DNA from: an uncultured Bacilli bacterium
GTDB lineage: Bacteria; Bacillota_I; Bacilli_A; RF39; UBA660
Reading direction: 5' to 3'
Assembly (NCBI GenBank): GCA_934090795.1
Contig: CAKOJQ010000005.1
Location: 1-64,000, forward strand
Length of the DNA stretch: 64,000 nucleotides
The notes under the pieces were generated by a model that searched no databases, was not told the DNA's origin, and saw only the letters and a list, made by a program, of their open reading frames with translations. This document shows, one piece after another, positions 43,900 to 52,782 of this stretch. Numbering within the stretch: the stretch's first letter is position 1; every line of letters starts with the position of its first letter. A program made the translations under genes and the position numbers.

Positions 43900-44292
43900 T
43901 TATTTAATATTATCAAGTAATTTAGACATAATTAATTTTTTTACTAGTATTAAGCAATATGCAAAATAATTTGCACTACAAGATGCTCCTCTACCAAATG
44001 CATGATAATTAATGTTTTCCATATCAAATTTTAACTCAAAACTAGCATTAAGATCTACATCATAATAACCTCTAAACCTGGCGTCAACATTAATTTTACA
44101 TAAAGTAGTTCCATAGCCTTCAAATGTTTCTAAACAAATTTCGTTATTATTTGAATCGAGAAAAATAAATTTATGTTCTTAATTATAATCACTATCTTTT
44201 AACATTTGTAAAAATTCAGCATAATTTAATTTTTCTTTTTTATCATTAAATAGTTTAACTTTACCATCATTTATTAATATTTTAAATTTCAT
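43900..44292 (-). pseudogene. Gene broken by one in-frame TAA; paralogue of the 44.5-45.1 kb gene
   Basis: On the reverse strand a frame of 131 codons from ATG 44292 to 43900 is interrupted only at codon 38 (TAA, 44181-44179). The first 37 residues (MKFKILINDGKVKLF ... FLQMLKDSDYN) match the start of the downstream-numbered paralogue (MKFKIYFNDNNSVEIL ... LLQRLKNSDYD), and the stop stands where that gene has leucine, one base from TTA. The second half (GRGASCSANYFAYCLILVKKL) differs. The promoter is intact. It is read together with the repeat-protein gene. Confidence 0.75.
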
Positions 44293-44319
44293 GACAATTC
44301 TTCCCATTAAATTACTAGT

Positions 44320-44368
44320 ATTATAGTATGCTTCTTATATAATTTCAATATTTTGTTCGTTTTTGTTC
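44320..44368 (-). promoter_or_regulatory. Promoter with paired TTGTTC repeats, copy 1
   Basis: On the reverse strand TTGAAA (44348-44343), 17 bases, TATAAT (44325-44320). Just upstream, GAACAA occurs twice, 10 bp apart (TTGTTC at 44353-44358 and 44363-44368 on the + strand), that is, on the same face of the helix. Confidence 0.7.
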
Positions 44369-44446
44369 AAATTAAGTATTTTTCACCTAAAACTAAATAA
44401 AAATTAGTTATATTTCAAAACAATTCTTATATAAAATAATTGATAT

Positions 44447-45075
44447 CTATTTCTTTAAACGCAAGCCTTTATTATATTCATCTTCCAATTTTGTTAATAA
44501 TAATGAAATATGTTCTAATTTATCATCTATTTCTTTCTTTTGGTCTAAAAGATTTTTTTACAAATAAGAAAATTTTCCTTTATATTAGTAAAATTATTAG
44601 CTCGATATTCTATTGCTCTTTGGATTTCAACTTTCAAAATAGCATTAAATATATTTTTAAATTCATCATTTACATTAAAATTAAATACAGATTCCCAATA
44701 TTTATTAATTATATCATTCACTTTTTCATTAAACAAATTATAACTTTGTTCAAAAGCAGTAGATTTTTCAAAATGACCCATAGCGTAATAAACTTCAAAT
44801 ATTTTAAAATACATATCTAAACTGGCATTATGTTTAAAATCTAATATATTCTCAGAAGCATGAATTTGATATAAAACGCCTTTTGATATATCATAAGGAT
44901 TTCTTGCTAAAAAAGAAATTTTACTATTATCAGGTGTATAAAATTCAATTTCATGATTCAGATCATAATCACTATTTTTTAATCTTTGTAAAAGTTCATT
45001 AACACTAATTTTTTTTAATTTTTCATCTAATATTTCAACACTATTATTATCATTAAAATATATTTTAAATTTCAT
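44447..45075 (-). pseudogene. Gene with a poly-A frameshift near its 3' end
   Basis: The open frame runs from ATG 45075 (an in-frame ATG at 45081 is too close to GGGAGTG) to a stop at 44545, about 176 residues. Its last codons run into a tract of seven A (44553-44559). After one extra or two fewer bases the reading continues for about 33 codons to 44447 as a clean charged coiled coil (LLDQKKEIDDKLEHISLLL, TKLEDEYNKGLRLKK). The original gene was therefore probably about 210 residues. The first part is a beta-rich region (KFKIYFNDNN, EFYTPDNSKISFLARNPYD) and the second is helical (MYFKIFEVYYAMGHFEKS). A sequencing error, real loss, or slippage-based switching are all possible. Confidence 0.65.
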
Positions 45076-45102
45076 AACCATTCACTCCCTTAAATTACTA
45101 TT

Positions 45103-45151
45103 ATTATAGCATACTTCTTATATAATTTTAATCTTTTGTTCGTTTTTGTTC
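45103..45151 (-). promoter_or_regulatory. Promoter with paired TTGTTC repeats, copy 2
   Basis: Nearly the same as copy 1 at 44320-44368: TTAAAA (45131-45126), 17 bases, TATAAT (45108-45103), and TTGTTC at 45136-45141 and 45146-45151 on the + strand. Promoter and upstream repeats were duplicated together with the gene. Confidence 0.7.
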
Positions 45152-45161
45152 AAATTACGTT

Positions 45162-45983
45162 TTATATTTTAACCATTACTTTCTTACCACTATCAATAAC
45201 ATTATGCTTATCTTCTAAATTAGAAGCAGATATATTCCTAATCTTATCATATAAATATATCAACTCATGATAATTTAATTTTTTATGTAAACTTATTTTT
45301 ATATTAAGTTCATTTAGAATTGAAGGAAGGTATTTTTCTTCTATATCGCTATCTGGCTCTATAATATTATTTGTTAAAACCTCGATATAACAATTACATA
45401 AAGGATTATATGTGCATAAAAAATAGTTTATTCTTTCTTTACCCTTAACACTTATCAAATATAAATCAGATACTCTATATTTTTTTGTTTTTTCATTAAT
45501 TAGTTTTCTAACAGAATATATATTTTTATCAAGAACATCAAATATAAAATTATTATTTTCTTCTTGCAATAAAGGATTCATAGAAAAGTCTTCACATTCA
45601 CTATTCGCCTGTTTAATACACTTTATTACTTCTTTTGCTGTTTTTAATGCCTCTTTATCATTTAAATTTTTTAAATATATAGAAATATTTTTAATGCAAT
45701 TAATAACGCCTCCGACTTTACCATTATAAAATGCTTCACGACCAATATATAAAACAATAGCATAAGTATGATTTTTTAAATATAAATTTGTAGTTCTAAC
45801 AATATCATTTCTTGACCAATTATCATATTTTTCATCTTGAACACTTTTAGATTCAATTAAGCCATCGATTATTATTTTAATATCATAAGTAACGTCTTCT
45901 ATTTCTCGATCAAATACGTTTAACTTATGTATTTTTTGTATTAACTTTAATTGACATCCATCTTTTAATTCATATATCTTCAC
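45162..45983 (-). CDS. Unknown 273-residue protein, last gene of the four-gene operon
   Basis: The start is GTG 45983, four bases after GGGTGGT; upstream there is no ATG with a site. The protein is soluble. Its first half has a beta-strand pattern (VTYDIKIIIDGLIES, YAIVLYIGREAFYNGKVGG), the middle is helical, and the second half is mixed (KERINYFLCTYNPLCNCYIE). No known domain. It starts 36 bp after the methyltransferase-like gene stops, and it ends before the promoter of the next unit. Confidence 0.65.
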   Translation of the reverse strand: MKIYELKDGCQLKLIQKIHKLNVFDREIEDVTYDIKIIIDGLIESKSVQDEKYDNWSRNDIVRTTNLYLKNHTYAIVLYIGREAFYNGKVGGVINCIKNISIYLKNLNDKEALKTAKEVIKCIKQANSECEDFSMNPLLQEENNNFIFDVLDKNIYSVRKLINEKTKKYRVSDLYLISVKGKERINYFLCTYNPLCNCYIEVLTNNIIEPDSDIEEKYLPSILNELNIKISLHKKLNYHELIYLYDKIRNISASNLEDKHNVIDSGKKVMVKI

Positions 45984-46019
45984 GATACCACCCTTTCTAT
46001 TTTGCTTAAATAACAAAAT

Positions 46020-46850
46020 TTATTTGGTTTTAATCTTTACACCACTATAATATTTCTTTTTCTTTTTATAAGCGTAATAAGTTATTGAACTATCAGTAAT
46101 ATCAAGAGGAATATAATCAAACGTTTCATTAAAAACATCTTTTTCCATATTAAATCCCGAAAAAAAATTAAAATGCGCCATAACAATAATTCCATCATCC
46201 GTTAACAAATCATCTAAATTATCACGTATATCATTAATCCTAGATTTACTATTTCTATTATAATCCATAATATTAGATAAAAAGATTACATCATATTTCT
46301 TATCTGAATTAAATCCATTACATACATTCATATGTTTAAATTGTAAATTATAACCATCTAAAATACTTGAAACATCGCCTAAATTATCTTCATATATCAT
46401 CTTCTTAGCAGCTATATCAATAAATAAATTATCGTAATAATATAAATTATCTTTCTTACATCTTGAAAGATTAAAGAAATATTTCCAAAATAATAAGCTA
46501 TCTTTTTCACATTGATTATCTGTTTTAATAGAAGAAATAATTTTAAATATATCTTGAGTACACACTTTACCAGCATCTAAATATCCATTTTGAATAAGCC
46601 ATTTTCTTAAAAAATAATATCTATAAGTAATACGATTAATATCAAATGTTTCTATATTTCCTGCTTCCTTATATAATGCTGAAAATAAATAATCAGAAGA
46701 TGATAAAACCGATAATATATTTTTATTTCTAACATCAATAATTTCAAATAATCTTTTTAAATCTTCATTAGTTCTTGAATACAAATAAGCAAAGTCGCCT
46801 TGCTTTTTATCACTAAATATATAATTTAAGTCTTTTTGTACAGTATTCAT
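46020..46850 (-). CDS. Class I methyltransferase-like protein (DUF3419/BtaA-like)
   Basis: A protein of 276 residues. The N-terminal core has NILSVLSSSDYLFSALYKEA then GNIETFDINRITYRYY, which matches the SAM-binding loop of DUF3419/BtaA proteins (a serine-rich loop instead of GxGxG, then an acidic residue after strand 2). KKYDVIFLSNIMDY and DDGIIVMAHFNFF form strands 4 and 5. BtaA-like enzymes transfer the aminobutyryl part of SAM to lipids, but this protein is far from them; the substrate is unknown. The ribosome site is AAGGGGG before the ATG. Confidence 0.7.
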   Translation of the reverse strand: MNTVQKDLNYIFSDKKQGDFAYLYSRTNEDLKRLFEIIDVRNKNILSVLSSSDYLFSALYKEAGNIETFDINRITYRYYFLRKWLIQNGYLDAGKVCTQDIFKIISSIKTDNQCEKDSLLFWKYFFNLSRCKKDNLYYYDNLFIDIAAKKMIYEDNLGDVSSILDGYNLQFKHMNVCNGFNSDKKYDVIFLSNIMDYNRNSKSRINDIRDNLDDLLTDDGIIVMAHFNFFSGFNMEKDVFNETFDYIPLDITDSSITYYAYKKKKKYYSGVKIKTK

Positions 46851-46881
46851 AATAAAATCCCCCTTTTAAATAAAACTGTTA

Positions 46882-47895
46882 TTATCTTTTAATACCAAAT
46901 GTAATAGTACCTACACGCTCACGATAAATTTTAGTATTATTTAGTAAATCAATAACTTCTTTTGCTTTATCTCTAGCAACTGAAACATTTAATAATTGTT
47001 CTAAGTTATTCTTTAAAAAAATAATATCTTTTTCTATCATATCCTCACTCACATTTGCAAGCTTACTTTTAATTAAGCATTCAATTACTTTCTTAGATGT
47101 CATACAATCAGTATAATTTTTATCAAAAATTTCAATATTCATATATTGATTAATTAATGTTGTTAAACTCATTGAAAAATAATTATCTCTATCAATTTGA
47201 TCGTCATAATTAAATATACTACTTACCATTTTTGAATTAGAATAAATTTGTTTAGGAAATTCAAATGTATTATTTAACATCATTTTTTCAATAGTTCTAT
47301 AAAAATAAATAATATAATACTTTCTTTCAATTAACTTTTTCTTAATATCATCGTTTATCTCTTTTTGAATACATTCTTCTAAAAACATTAATGCAACAGT
47401 ACAATAATCTTCTAAATATGCATTTGATAATTTTGAGGTCATTGCTACTAGTTGATCTAATTTATCTGTTTTCACATTTTTTCCAAAAGAGACTTGTTCA
47501 ATTTTTATACCAAGCCAAGATAAATCTTCCAAGCTATTCATTTTTAAATTTCGAATATACTGCAATGCATGATAAATTCTTTCATAAGTTATGTAATCAA
47601 CATATCCACTAATTATCATTTCTTCAGCTCTTTTATGAGTCAACTTATTATTTTTAATATAGCAAATCCAGCCATCAATCTTTTTTAAATCAAAATTTAA
47701 ATCATTATATAATTTATCTTCTAAATATACTATTTCATCTAAATGTTCAATTAATTTTCGATATTTAGCAGTATTTTTTCTATCTGTTGATTCAAGTAAA
47801 ACTAATCTTTTATATATTTTTTTAATATAATTCTCAAACTCAATTAATTTATTTAATTCTTGTAAATCTCTTTCACTCATATTATATTTTATCAT
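46882..47895 (-). CDS. Unknown helical protein, paralogue 2 of the operon
   Basis: A protein of 337 residues, nearly all helical. Residues about 20-90 (YIKKIYKRLVLLEST, KYRKLIEHLDEIVYLEDKLYNDLNFDLKKIDGWICYIK, in parts) line up with the same region of the next gene upstream (IERLYEGLYNLEIKG ... LLKIFLKQEEQLYQDINF then YSWLKYIK). Both share length and layout, so they are old paralogues. There is no membrane segment or known motif. It starts 13 bp after the 341-residue gene stops. Confidence 0.7.
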   Translation of the reverse strand: MIKYNMSERDLQELNKLIEFENYIKKIYKRLVLLESTDRKNTAKYRKLIEHLDEIVYLEDKLYNDLNFDLKKIDGWICYIKNNKLTHKRAEEMIISGYVDYITYERIYHALQYIRNLKMNSLEDLSWLGIKIEQVSFGKNVKTDKLDQLVAMTSKLSNAYLEDYCTVALMFLEECIQKEINDDIKKKLIERKYYIIYFYRTIEKMMLNNTFEFPKQIYSNSKMVSSIFNYDDQIDRDNYFSMSLTTLINQYMNIEIFDKNYTDCMTSKKVIECLIKSKLANVSEDMIEKDIIFLKNNLEQLLNVSVARDKAKEVIDLLNNTKIYRERVGTITFGIKR

Positions 47896-47908
47896 AACGT
47901 CTCCCTTA

Positions 47909-48934
47909 CTATTTTAAAGAAATCAATTTAACTTTTTCTCTATCTTTATTAATAGAATTGAAACATTCATTAACTAAATTCCATCCAAAATATTTACTAT
48001 TTTGAAGCAAATTACTGTCTAATCTATTTAAACTGGATTCAAAGCCATCTTTTAAATTTTTAACACGACTATAACTCATATTAATAAGTAATGACCTAAT
48101 AAATGTTTTACAAATTATAACTTCTAAATCACTATCCATATTTTCAAATTGATCAATCAATATATTTATATAGTTAGTAACCAAATCGTTACAAAAATCA
48201 TCTCTAACATCCTCAAAAGATTCTGTAAATAAATCTCCTAAATTCGACGATTCTATTTTAGAAAGTAAATAAGTATCAGTTGGAACGCTAAAACTATGTC
48301 TAAGCATATATTCTTCAGATTTACTAAAAATAAACGAAAAATAATATTTTGTATAAATTAATTTATCTCTAACTGCTAAATAATTTTGATCATTAATATA
48401 TTCATTTAAGATAGTAAAAAAAGTCTTTTTAAAATCTTTATCAACTTCTTCTTCAATTTTATCTTTATATGTAATTGCTAAATTATAAATTAACTTTTCT
48501 AAATTACTATTATTTTCATTACCTAAACTTACAAAAGTAAATCCATTATTTAAATAATCTCCAATATTTAAATTTATTATATGAAGTTCCTTATATAATT
48601 TATTATAAATACGTCTTATTGTTTTATTTTCATATTTACCATATATAACACTATCAAAATTATTTCCCAAACAACCAACATTTTTAGCAATTTTTATATA
48701 TTTTAGCCAAGAATAAACTTTATTTTTATCAAAATTAATATCTTGATATAATTGTTCTTCTTGCTTTAAAAATATTTTTAACAAATTAATTTTTCTATTA
48801 TATTCCTCACTATTTTTAAGTCCTTTGATTTCTAAATTATATAATCCCTCATAAAGTCTTTCAATTGTTTCTGTAACTCTAAAAATAGAGTCAAATCTTT
48901 GTTTATCAATATTTGTAAAATTATCTCTTATCAT
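47909..48934 (-). CDS. Unknown helical protein, paralogue 1, first gene of the four-gene operon
   Basis: A protein of 341 residues with a strong ribosome site (GGGGGAT). It is helical and acidic/lysine-rich, with the same layout as the following gene. No recognised domain; no cysteine- or histidine-based site is shared by both paralogues. Two similar subunits in one operon suggest a heteromeric complex, but this is an inference. Confidence 0.7.
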   Translation of the reverse strand: MIRDNFTNIDKQRFDSIFRVTETIERLYEGLYNLEIKGLKNSEEYNRKINLLKIFLKQEEQLYQDINFDKNKVYSWLKYIKIAKNVGCLGNNFDSVIYGKYENKTIRRIYNKLYKELHIINLNIGDYLNNGFTFVSLGNENNSNLEKLIYNLAITYKDKIEEEVDKDFKKTFFTILNEYINDQNYLAVRDKLIYTKYYFSFIFSKSEEYMLRHSFSVPTDTYLLSKIESSNLGDLFTESFEDVRDDFCNDLVTNYINILIDQFENMDSDLEVIICKTFIRSLLINMSYSRVKNLKDGFESSLNRLDSNLLQNSKYFGWNLVNECFNSINKDREKVKLISLK

Positions 48935-49022
48935 AAAATCCCCCTAAATTTCATTTAAAATAATTCATTATTTATTCTAACATTAACTTACTCTTTATAA
49001 TTTCCTCATAAACTTAAGACAT

Positions 49023-49061
49023 ATTTTACCATAAAAATTATAAAAATACAACCGTTTGTTC
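49023..49061 (-). promoter_or_regulatory. Promoter of the four-gene operon, with one TTGTTC site
   Basis: On the reverse strand TTGTAT (49051-49046), 17 bases, TAAAAT (49028-49023) with TGG before it (extended -10). GAACAA (49061-49056) lies just upstream of the -35 box, as in the two duplicated promoters at 44.3 and 45.1 kb. The leader is about 80 bases. Confidence 0.65.
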
Positions 49062-49078
49062 ACTATTTAACTTTCATA

Positions 49079-49103
49079 GAAAAAAACATAAGCGTTGCTT
49101 ATG
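49079..49103 (-). terminator. Terminator after uvrC
   Basis: On the reverse strand CATAAGC-AAC-GCTTATG (49103-49087) followed by eight T. Confidence 0.85.
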
Positions 49104-49113
49104 CTTATCAATA

Positions 49114-50871
49114 CTATAAATTCTTATCTAAATATTTCTTTAAATTTTCGGCTACATTTAGCGGTATTATTTCAGCTATTTCATCAATACCTGCCTCTTT
49201 TATCTTTTTAGCACTACCAAACTTTTTAATTAATTCTTTTCTTCTCTTTTCACCAATTCCCGGAATATTATCAAGTAAACTTTGAATAGATCCTTTACTC
49301 CTTATTTGTTTATGATAAGTTATTGTAAATCTATGAACTTCATCTTGCATTCTCGTTAAATAATGAAATAAATTACTAGTTCTATCAATATCGTATAACT
49401 CTAATGTATCACCATCTAACAAATCATTAGTTTGATGTTTATCATTTTTAACTAGACCACATACTTTTATATCAAGATTAAGTTCCTGTAATACTTCCTT
49501 AGCCGCTTTAATTTGACTCATTCCCCCATCAACTAGTATTAACTCAGGCAAATCTTTATCAATTAATCCATGATAGTATCTTCTGTATATTACTTCTTTC
49601 ATCGTGTTATAATCATCATTTTTATCTTCCATTATCTTATATTTACGATACTTTGATTTATCAGGCATTCCATTAACAAATACAACCATCCCCGATACTG
49701 CATAGGTACCAAATAAATTAGAGTTATCAAATATATCAATTCGGTTAATGCCTACACCAAGAAGTGCCGATAATTCATCATTAGCCCCACTAGTTTTATT
49801 TAATTTTTGTTGATATCTTTCAAAGTTATTGTCTAAATTAATTTCTGCATTCTCTTTAGCCATATTAAGAAGTTTTCTTTTACTACCCTTACTAATTTTA
49901 ATAAACTTAGTATCAATTATCTCTTTTAAGATATTATCATCTACCTCATCAGGAAGTAATATTTCTTTAGGTATTTCTTTTTTATTATAAAACATCGCAA
50001 TATAATACTCTAATTCTTCTAAATAATTCTCCATTACTGGATATATTTCACTATTAGCACCTATCAATTTACCATTTCTAACAAACAAGATTTGTAATGA
50101 TAAAAAACCATTTTTAAAAGCATAATTAATTACATCTAAATTTTCACTTGGATTAAGCTCAACTTTTTGCTTTTCTAATACAACAGTCATATAATCAAGT
50201 TCTTTTTTTAGCTCAAGTGCTAGTTCATAATTCATAGCTTCAGAATAAGCTTCAATCTTTTCTTTTAACTTACTCTTAATAATATCTTCATTACCCCTTA
50301 AAAAAGATAAGATGTCTTTTTCCATTTCATCTATTTTTTCTTGATCAATATCTTTTTTACAATAACCTAAACATTCATGAATATGATAGTACAAACATAC
50401 ATCTTTAGGCATTCCTTCACACTTCTTTAAAGGATATAATCTATTTATTAAATTAACTATTCTTCTAGCAGCATAAGCATTAACATAAGGTCCAAATAAA
50501 TATTTATCTTTTCTATTTTTAACTTTCAAATACCTAACTACCTTAAGTGTCGGATAAGGCTTTCTACTATATTCAATATAAGGATAACTCTTATCATCCT
50601 TAAGTAATATATTATACTTTGGGTTATACTTTTTAATTAAGTTAATTTCTAATATAAAAGACTCTAATTCTGTATTAGTAACTATATACTTAAAATAAGC
50701 AATATTTTTAACAAGTTCCGCCGTCTTACCAGTTTGAGTTCTATTAAAATATGAACTTAATCTTCTCTTTAAATTCTTAGCTTTACCAACATATATAACT
50801 ATATCATTTTTATCATACATCTGATAAGATCCTGGCTTAGTAGGAACTAATTCTAATTCTTCTTTAAACAA
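49114..50871 (-). CDS. uvrC: Excinuclease ABC subunit C
   Basis: A protein of 585 residues from TTG 50871, five bases after AGGTGA; the GTG at 50880 lies inside that site. The GIY-YIG nuclease begins KPGSYQMYDKNDIVIYVGKAK; a UVR helix pair (about 195-230) binds UvrB; the RNase H-like second nuclease has DNSNLFGTYAVSGMVVFVNG and ELILVDGGMSQIKAA; and the C-terminal helix-hairpin-helix has NIPGIGEKRRKELIKKFGS. UvrC cuts both sides of a DNA lesion. It is coupled to the upstream peptidase-like gene. Confidence 0.96.
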   Translation of the reverse strand: MFKEELELVPTKPGSYQMYDKNDIVIYVGKAKNLKRRLSSYFNRTQTGKTAELVKNIAYFKYIVTNTELESFILEINLIKKYNPKYNILLKDDKSYPYIEYSRKPYPTLKVVRYLKVKNRKDKYLFGPYVNAYAARRIVNLINRLYPLKKCEGMPKDVCLYYHIHECLGYCKKDIDQEKIDEMEKDILSFLRGNEDIIKSKLKEKIEAYSEAMNYELALELKKELDYMTVVLEKQKVELNPSENLDVINYAFKNGFLSLQILFVRNGKLIGANSEIYPVMENYLEELEYYIAMFYNKKEIPKEILLPDEVDDNILKEIIDTKFIKISKGSKRKLLNMAKENAEINLDNNFERYQQKLNKTSGANDELSALLGVGINRIDIFDNSNLFGTYAVSGMVVFVNGMPDKSKYRKYKIMEDKNDDYNTMKEVIYRRYYHGLIDKDLPELILVDGGMSQIKAAKEVLQELNLDIKVCGLVKNDKHQTNDLLDGDTLELYDIDRTSNLFHYLTRMQDEVHRFTITYHKQIRSKGSIQSLLDNIPGIGEKRRKELIKKFGSAKKIKEAGIDEIAEIIPLNVAENLKKYLDKNL

Positions 50872-50876
50872 AATAA

Positions 50877-52715
50877 TCACCTAATTCTACTTATATTATT
50901 GATTTTATTTACAAACTTATTAAAATAATTATAAAAACATTCATCGGCTTCTAGATAATCTAAATCAAAAGTAATTGTACCATCATATGATGCAAGTCCC
51001 ATTTTATCAAACAATTCTCTATCATCATGATAGAAAATATATGAAGCTAAATAAAGTCCATTTACATATCTAAATCTTAAATTTAATTTATCTTCAAAAT
51101 CAGCACCATCTTCTTTTATTAAACTATCAAAATATTTATGATACTTAACAAAAATATTTCTAAATATCTCAGGTAACAATTGTATTTCTTTATTAATAAT
51201 ATCTTCATAATAATCCATATTTATTGCTTTCCATGGATCATTTTTAAATATTTCTTTAATAAAATTAAAATAGCTTATATAAAAAGCAGTTAATGTCTCA
51301 TAAAAGTAACGTTCTTTCATTATGTTTTCAGCATCCAATTCATATTCAGTATAGTCCATTAAATATTTATACAAATATAGTTCAATTGTTATAGACGAAA
51401 CTTCCACAAAATTATTAAAATTGATTTTAGAACTAATATGTTTTTGAAAATAAACTTTATGAATAAATTCATGAACAATTGTAAATACATCGCGTATATT
51501 ATTTTTAACTATAATTACAAGCTTTCCATCTTCTTTAACACAATCATACTCATCTGCATTAACATCTTCATTCAAAAGGACAAAGTTTTCTTTATCATTC
51601 TCCACTAAGTTTAAAAATATATTATATAAATTTACATTAAACTTCTTTAAAAACTCAAGAACAATATTAAAAGATTCTTTAATATCAAGTTGTTCTCTTA
51701 AACGTAAATTTCTAGGTTTTTCTATCTTATCAAATCCATTTTTAGCTAATATATTTATTATCCTATTAGAAAGTAAGACTTCATTATATCCTCCATATAA
51801 TTTAACTTTCTTAAATCCAACTTTAACATCAAAAAAATATCTTTCTAAACTTTTTTCTAAATCATTTTCACTTATCATAATAAAATCAAAATTTTTATCA
51901 TACATCCCTAAATTAATTTTATCTAATAATTCTTGATCATTATTATAATAAATATAAGGACAAACAAACATAGCATATATATACCTATTCATTTGATTAT
52001 AATCAATTAATGATAAAGATTGTCTATCAATATCTTTTTCAAATAAATCAAAGTTATCTAAATAAATTTTCTTTAATTTAACATCTTCTATTAAATCAAT
52101 TTTCTTTTTTATTTCATCATTATAATAATCTCTATTTAAACTTCTTATAATTAATGTTTTAACATCTCTATTTAAAAATTCAACATACTTTATAAAAAAG
52201 CAATAATACATAACAATTATTAATCTATTATAGCTAAAATTATAAGCATCTTCTTGATATTTTGTATTTTCTAAATATTTTCTTAAATACATTTCTGAAG
52301 TAACTGATCCTATTTCACAAAGTATTTTATTATATATTTTCTTACCACTCTGTATATTATATTTATGAGTAAATTCATGAACAATTCCGAAAGCATCATT
52401 AATATTATTTTCTACTCCAATTGTAGTCCGTCCTGTTCTTAAAACTACATGATTATTATTATCTATATGTTTACAATCTATGTCTTTAGAAAGAAATAAA
52501 AAAGATCTTTTATCAAAACTTATTGTATTACTAAAAGCATTACCTATGACATCATCAAAATTATTTAAAAATTTACAGGCTATATCATATAATTCATTAA
52601 TATTATATTTTTTATTTAACTTCTTTATAATTGAATTAAAGTTACTAGGAAAATCAAATCTAAAATATAAATCTATTAAAATATTAATAATTTTATCCAT
52701 ATCGATCTTAATCAT
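50877..52715 (-). CDS. Internally duplicated HExxH peptidase-like protein
   Basis: A protein of 612 residues made of two similar halves. Each half has a zinc-site helix, IVHEFTHKYN (H113, E114, H117) and IVHEFIHKVY (H415, E416, H419), 302 residues apart, and each is followed about 25 residues later by a candidate third ligand (EIGSVTSEMYLRKYL and EVSSITIELYLYKYL). Both also share NNIxDxF just before and a RFDF/YxY-rich helical part after. The layout of each half recalls the gluzincin/M3 catalytic part, without the remaining PepF domains. No signal peptide. Ribosome site GGAGAAA. Its TGA stop lies in the ribosome site of uvrC. Confidence 0.7.
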   Translation of the reverse strand: MIKIDMDKIINILIDLYFRFDFPSNFNSIIKKLNKKYNINELYDIACKFLNNFDDVIGNAFSNTISFDKRSFLFLSKDIDCKHIDNNNHVVLRTGRTTIGVENNINDAFGIVHEFTHKYNIQSGKKIYNKILCEIGSVTSEMYLRKYLENTKYQEDAYNFSYNRLIIVMYYCFFIKYVEFLNRDVKTLIIRSLNRDYYNDEIKKKIDLIEDVKLKKIYLDNFDLFEKDIDRQSLSLIDYNQMNRYIYAMFVCPYIYYNNDQELLDKINLGMYDKNFDFIMISENDLEKSLERYFFDVKVGFKKVKLYGGYNEVLLSNRIINILAKNGFDKIEKPRNLRLREQLDIKESFNIVLEFLKKFNVNLYNIFLNLVENDKENFVLLNEDVNADEYDCVKEDGKLVIIVKNNIRDVFTIVHEFIHKVYFQKHISSKINFNNFVEVSSITIELYLYKYLMDYTEYELDAENIMKERYFYETLTAFYISYFNFIKEIFKNDPWKAINMDYYEDIINKEIQLLPEIFRNIFVKYHKYFDSLIKEDGADFEDKLNLRFRYVNGLYLASYIFYHDDRELFDKMGLASYDGTITFDLDYLEADECFYNYFNKFVNKINNISRIR

Positions 52716-52782
52716 AAGTATTTCTCCACACGAATACTATAGCACATTATCAAATTAATTGATATAATATAAAAGATGTTAT

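Noticed and set aside
44353..44368. LexA/SOS box in the TTGTTC-rich promoter region
   Set aside because: The Firmicutes SOS box needs GAAC-N4-GTTC as an inverted repeat; here the TTGTTC units are direct repeats.
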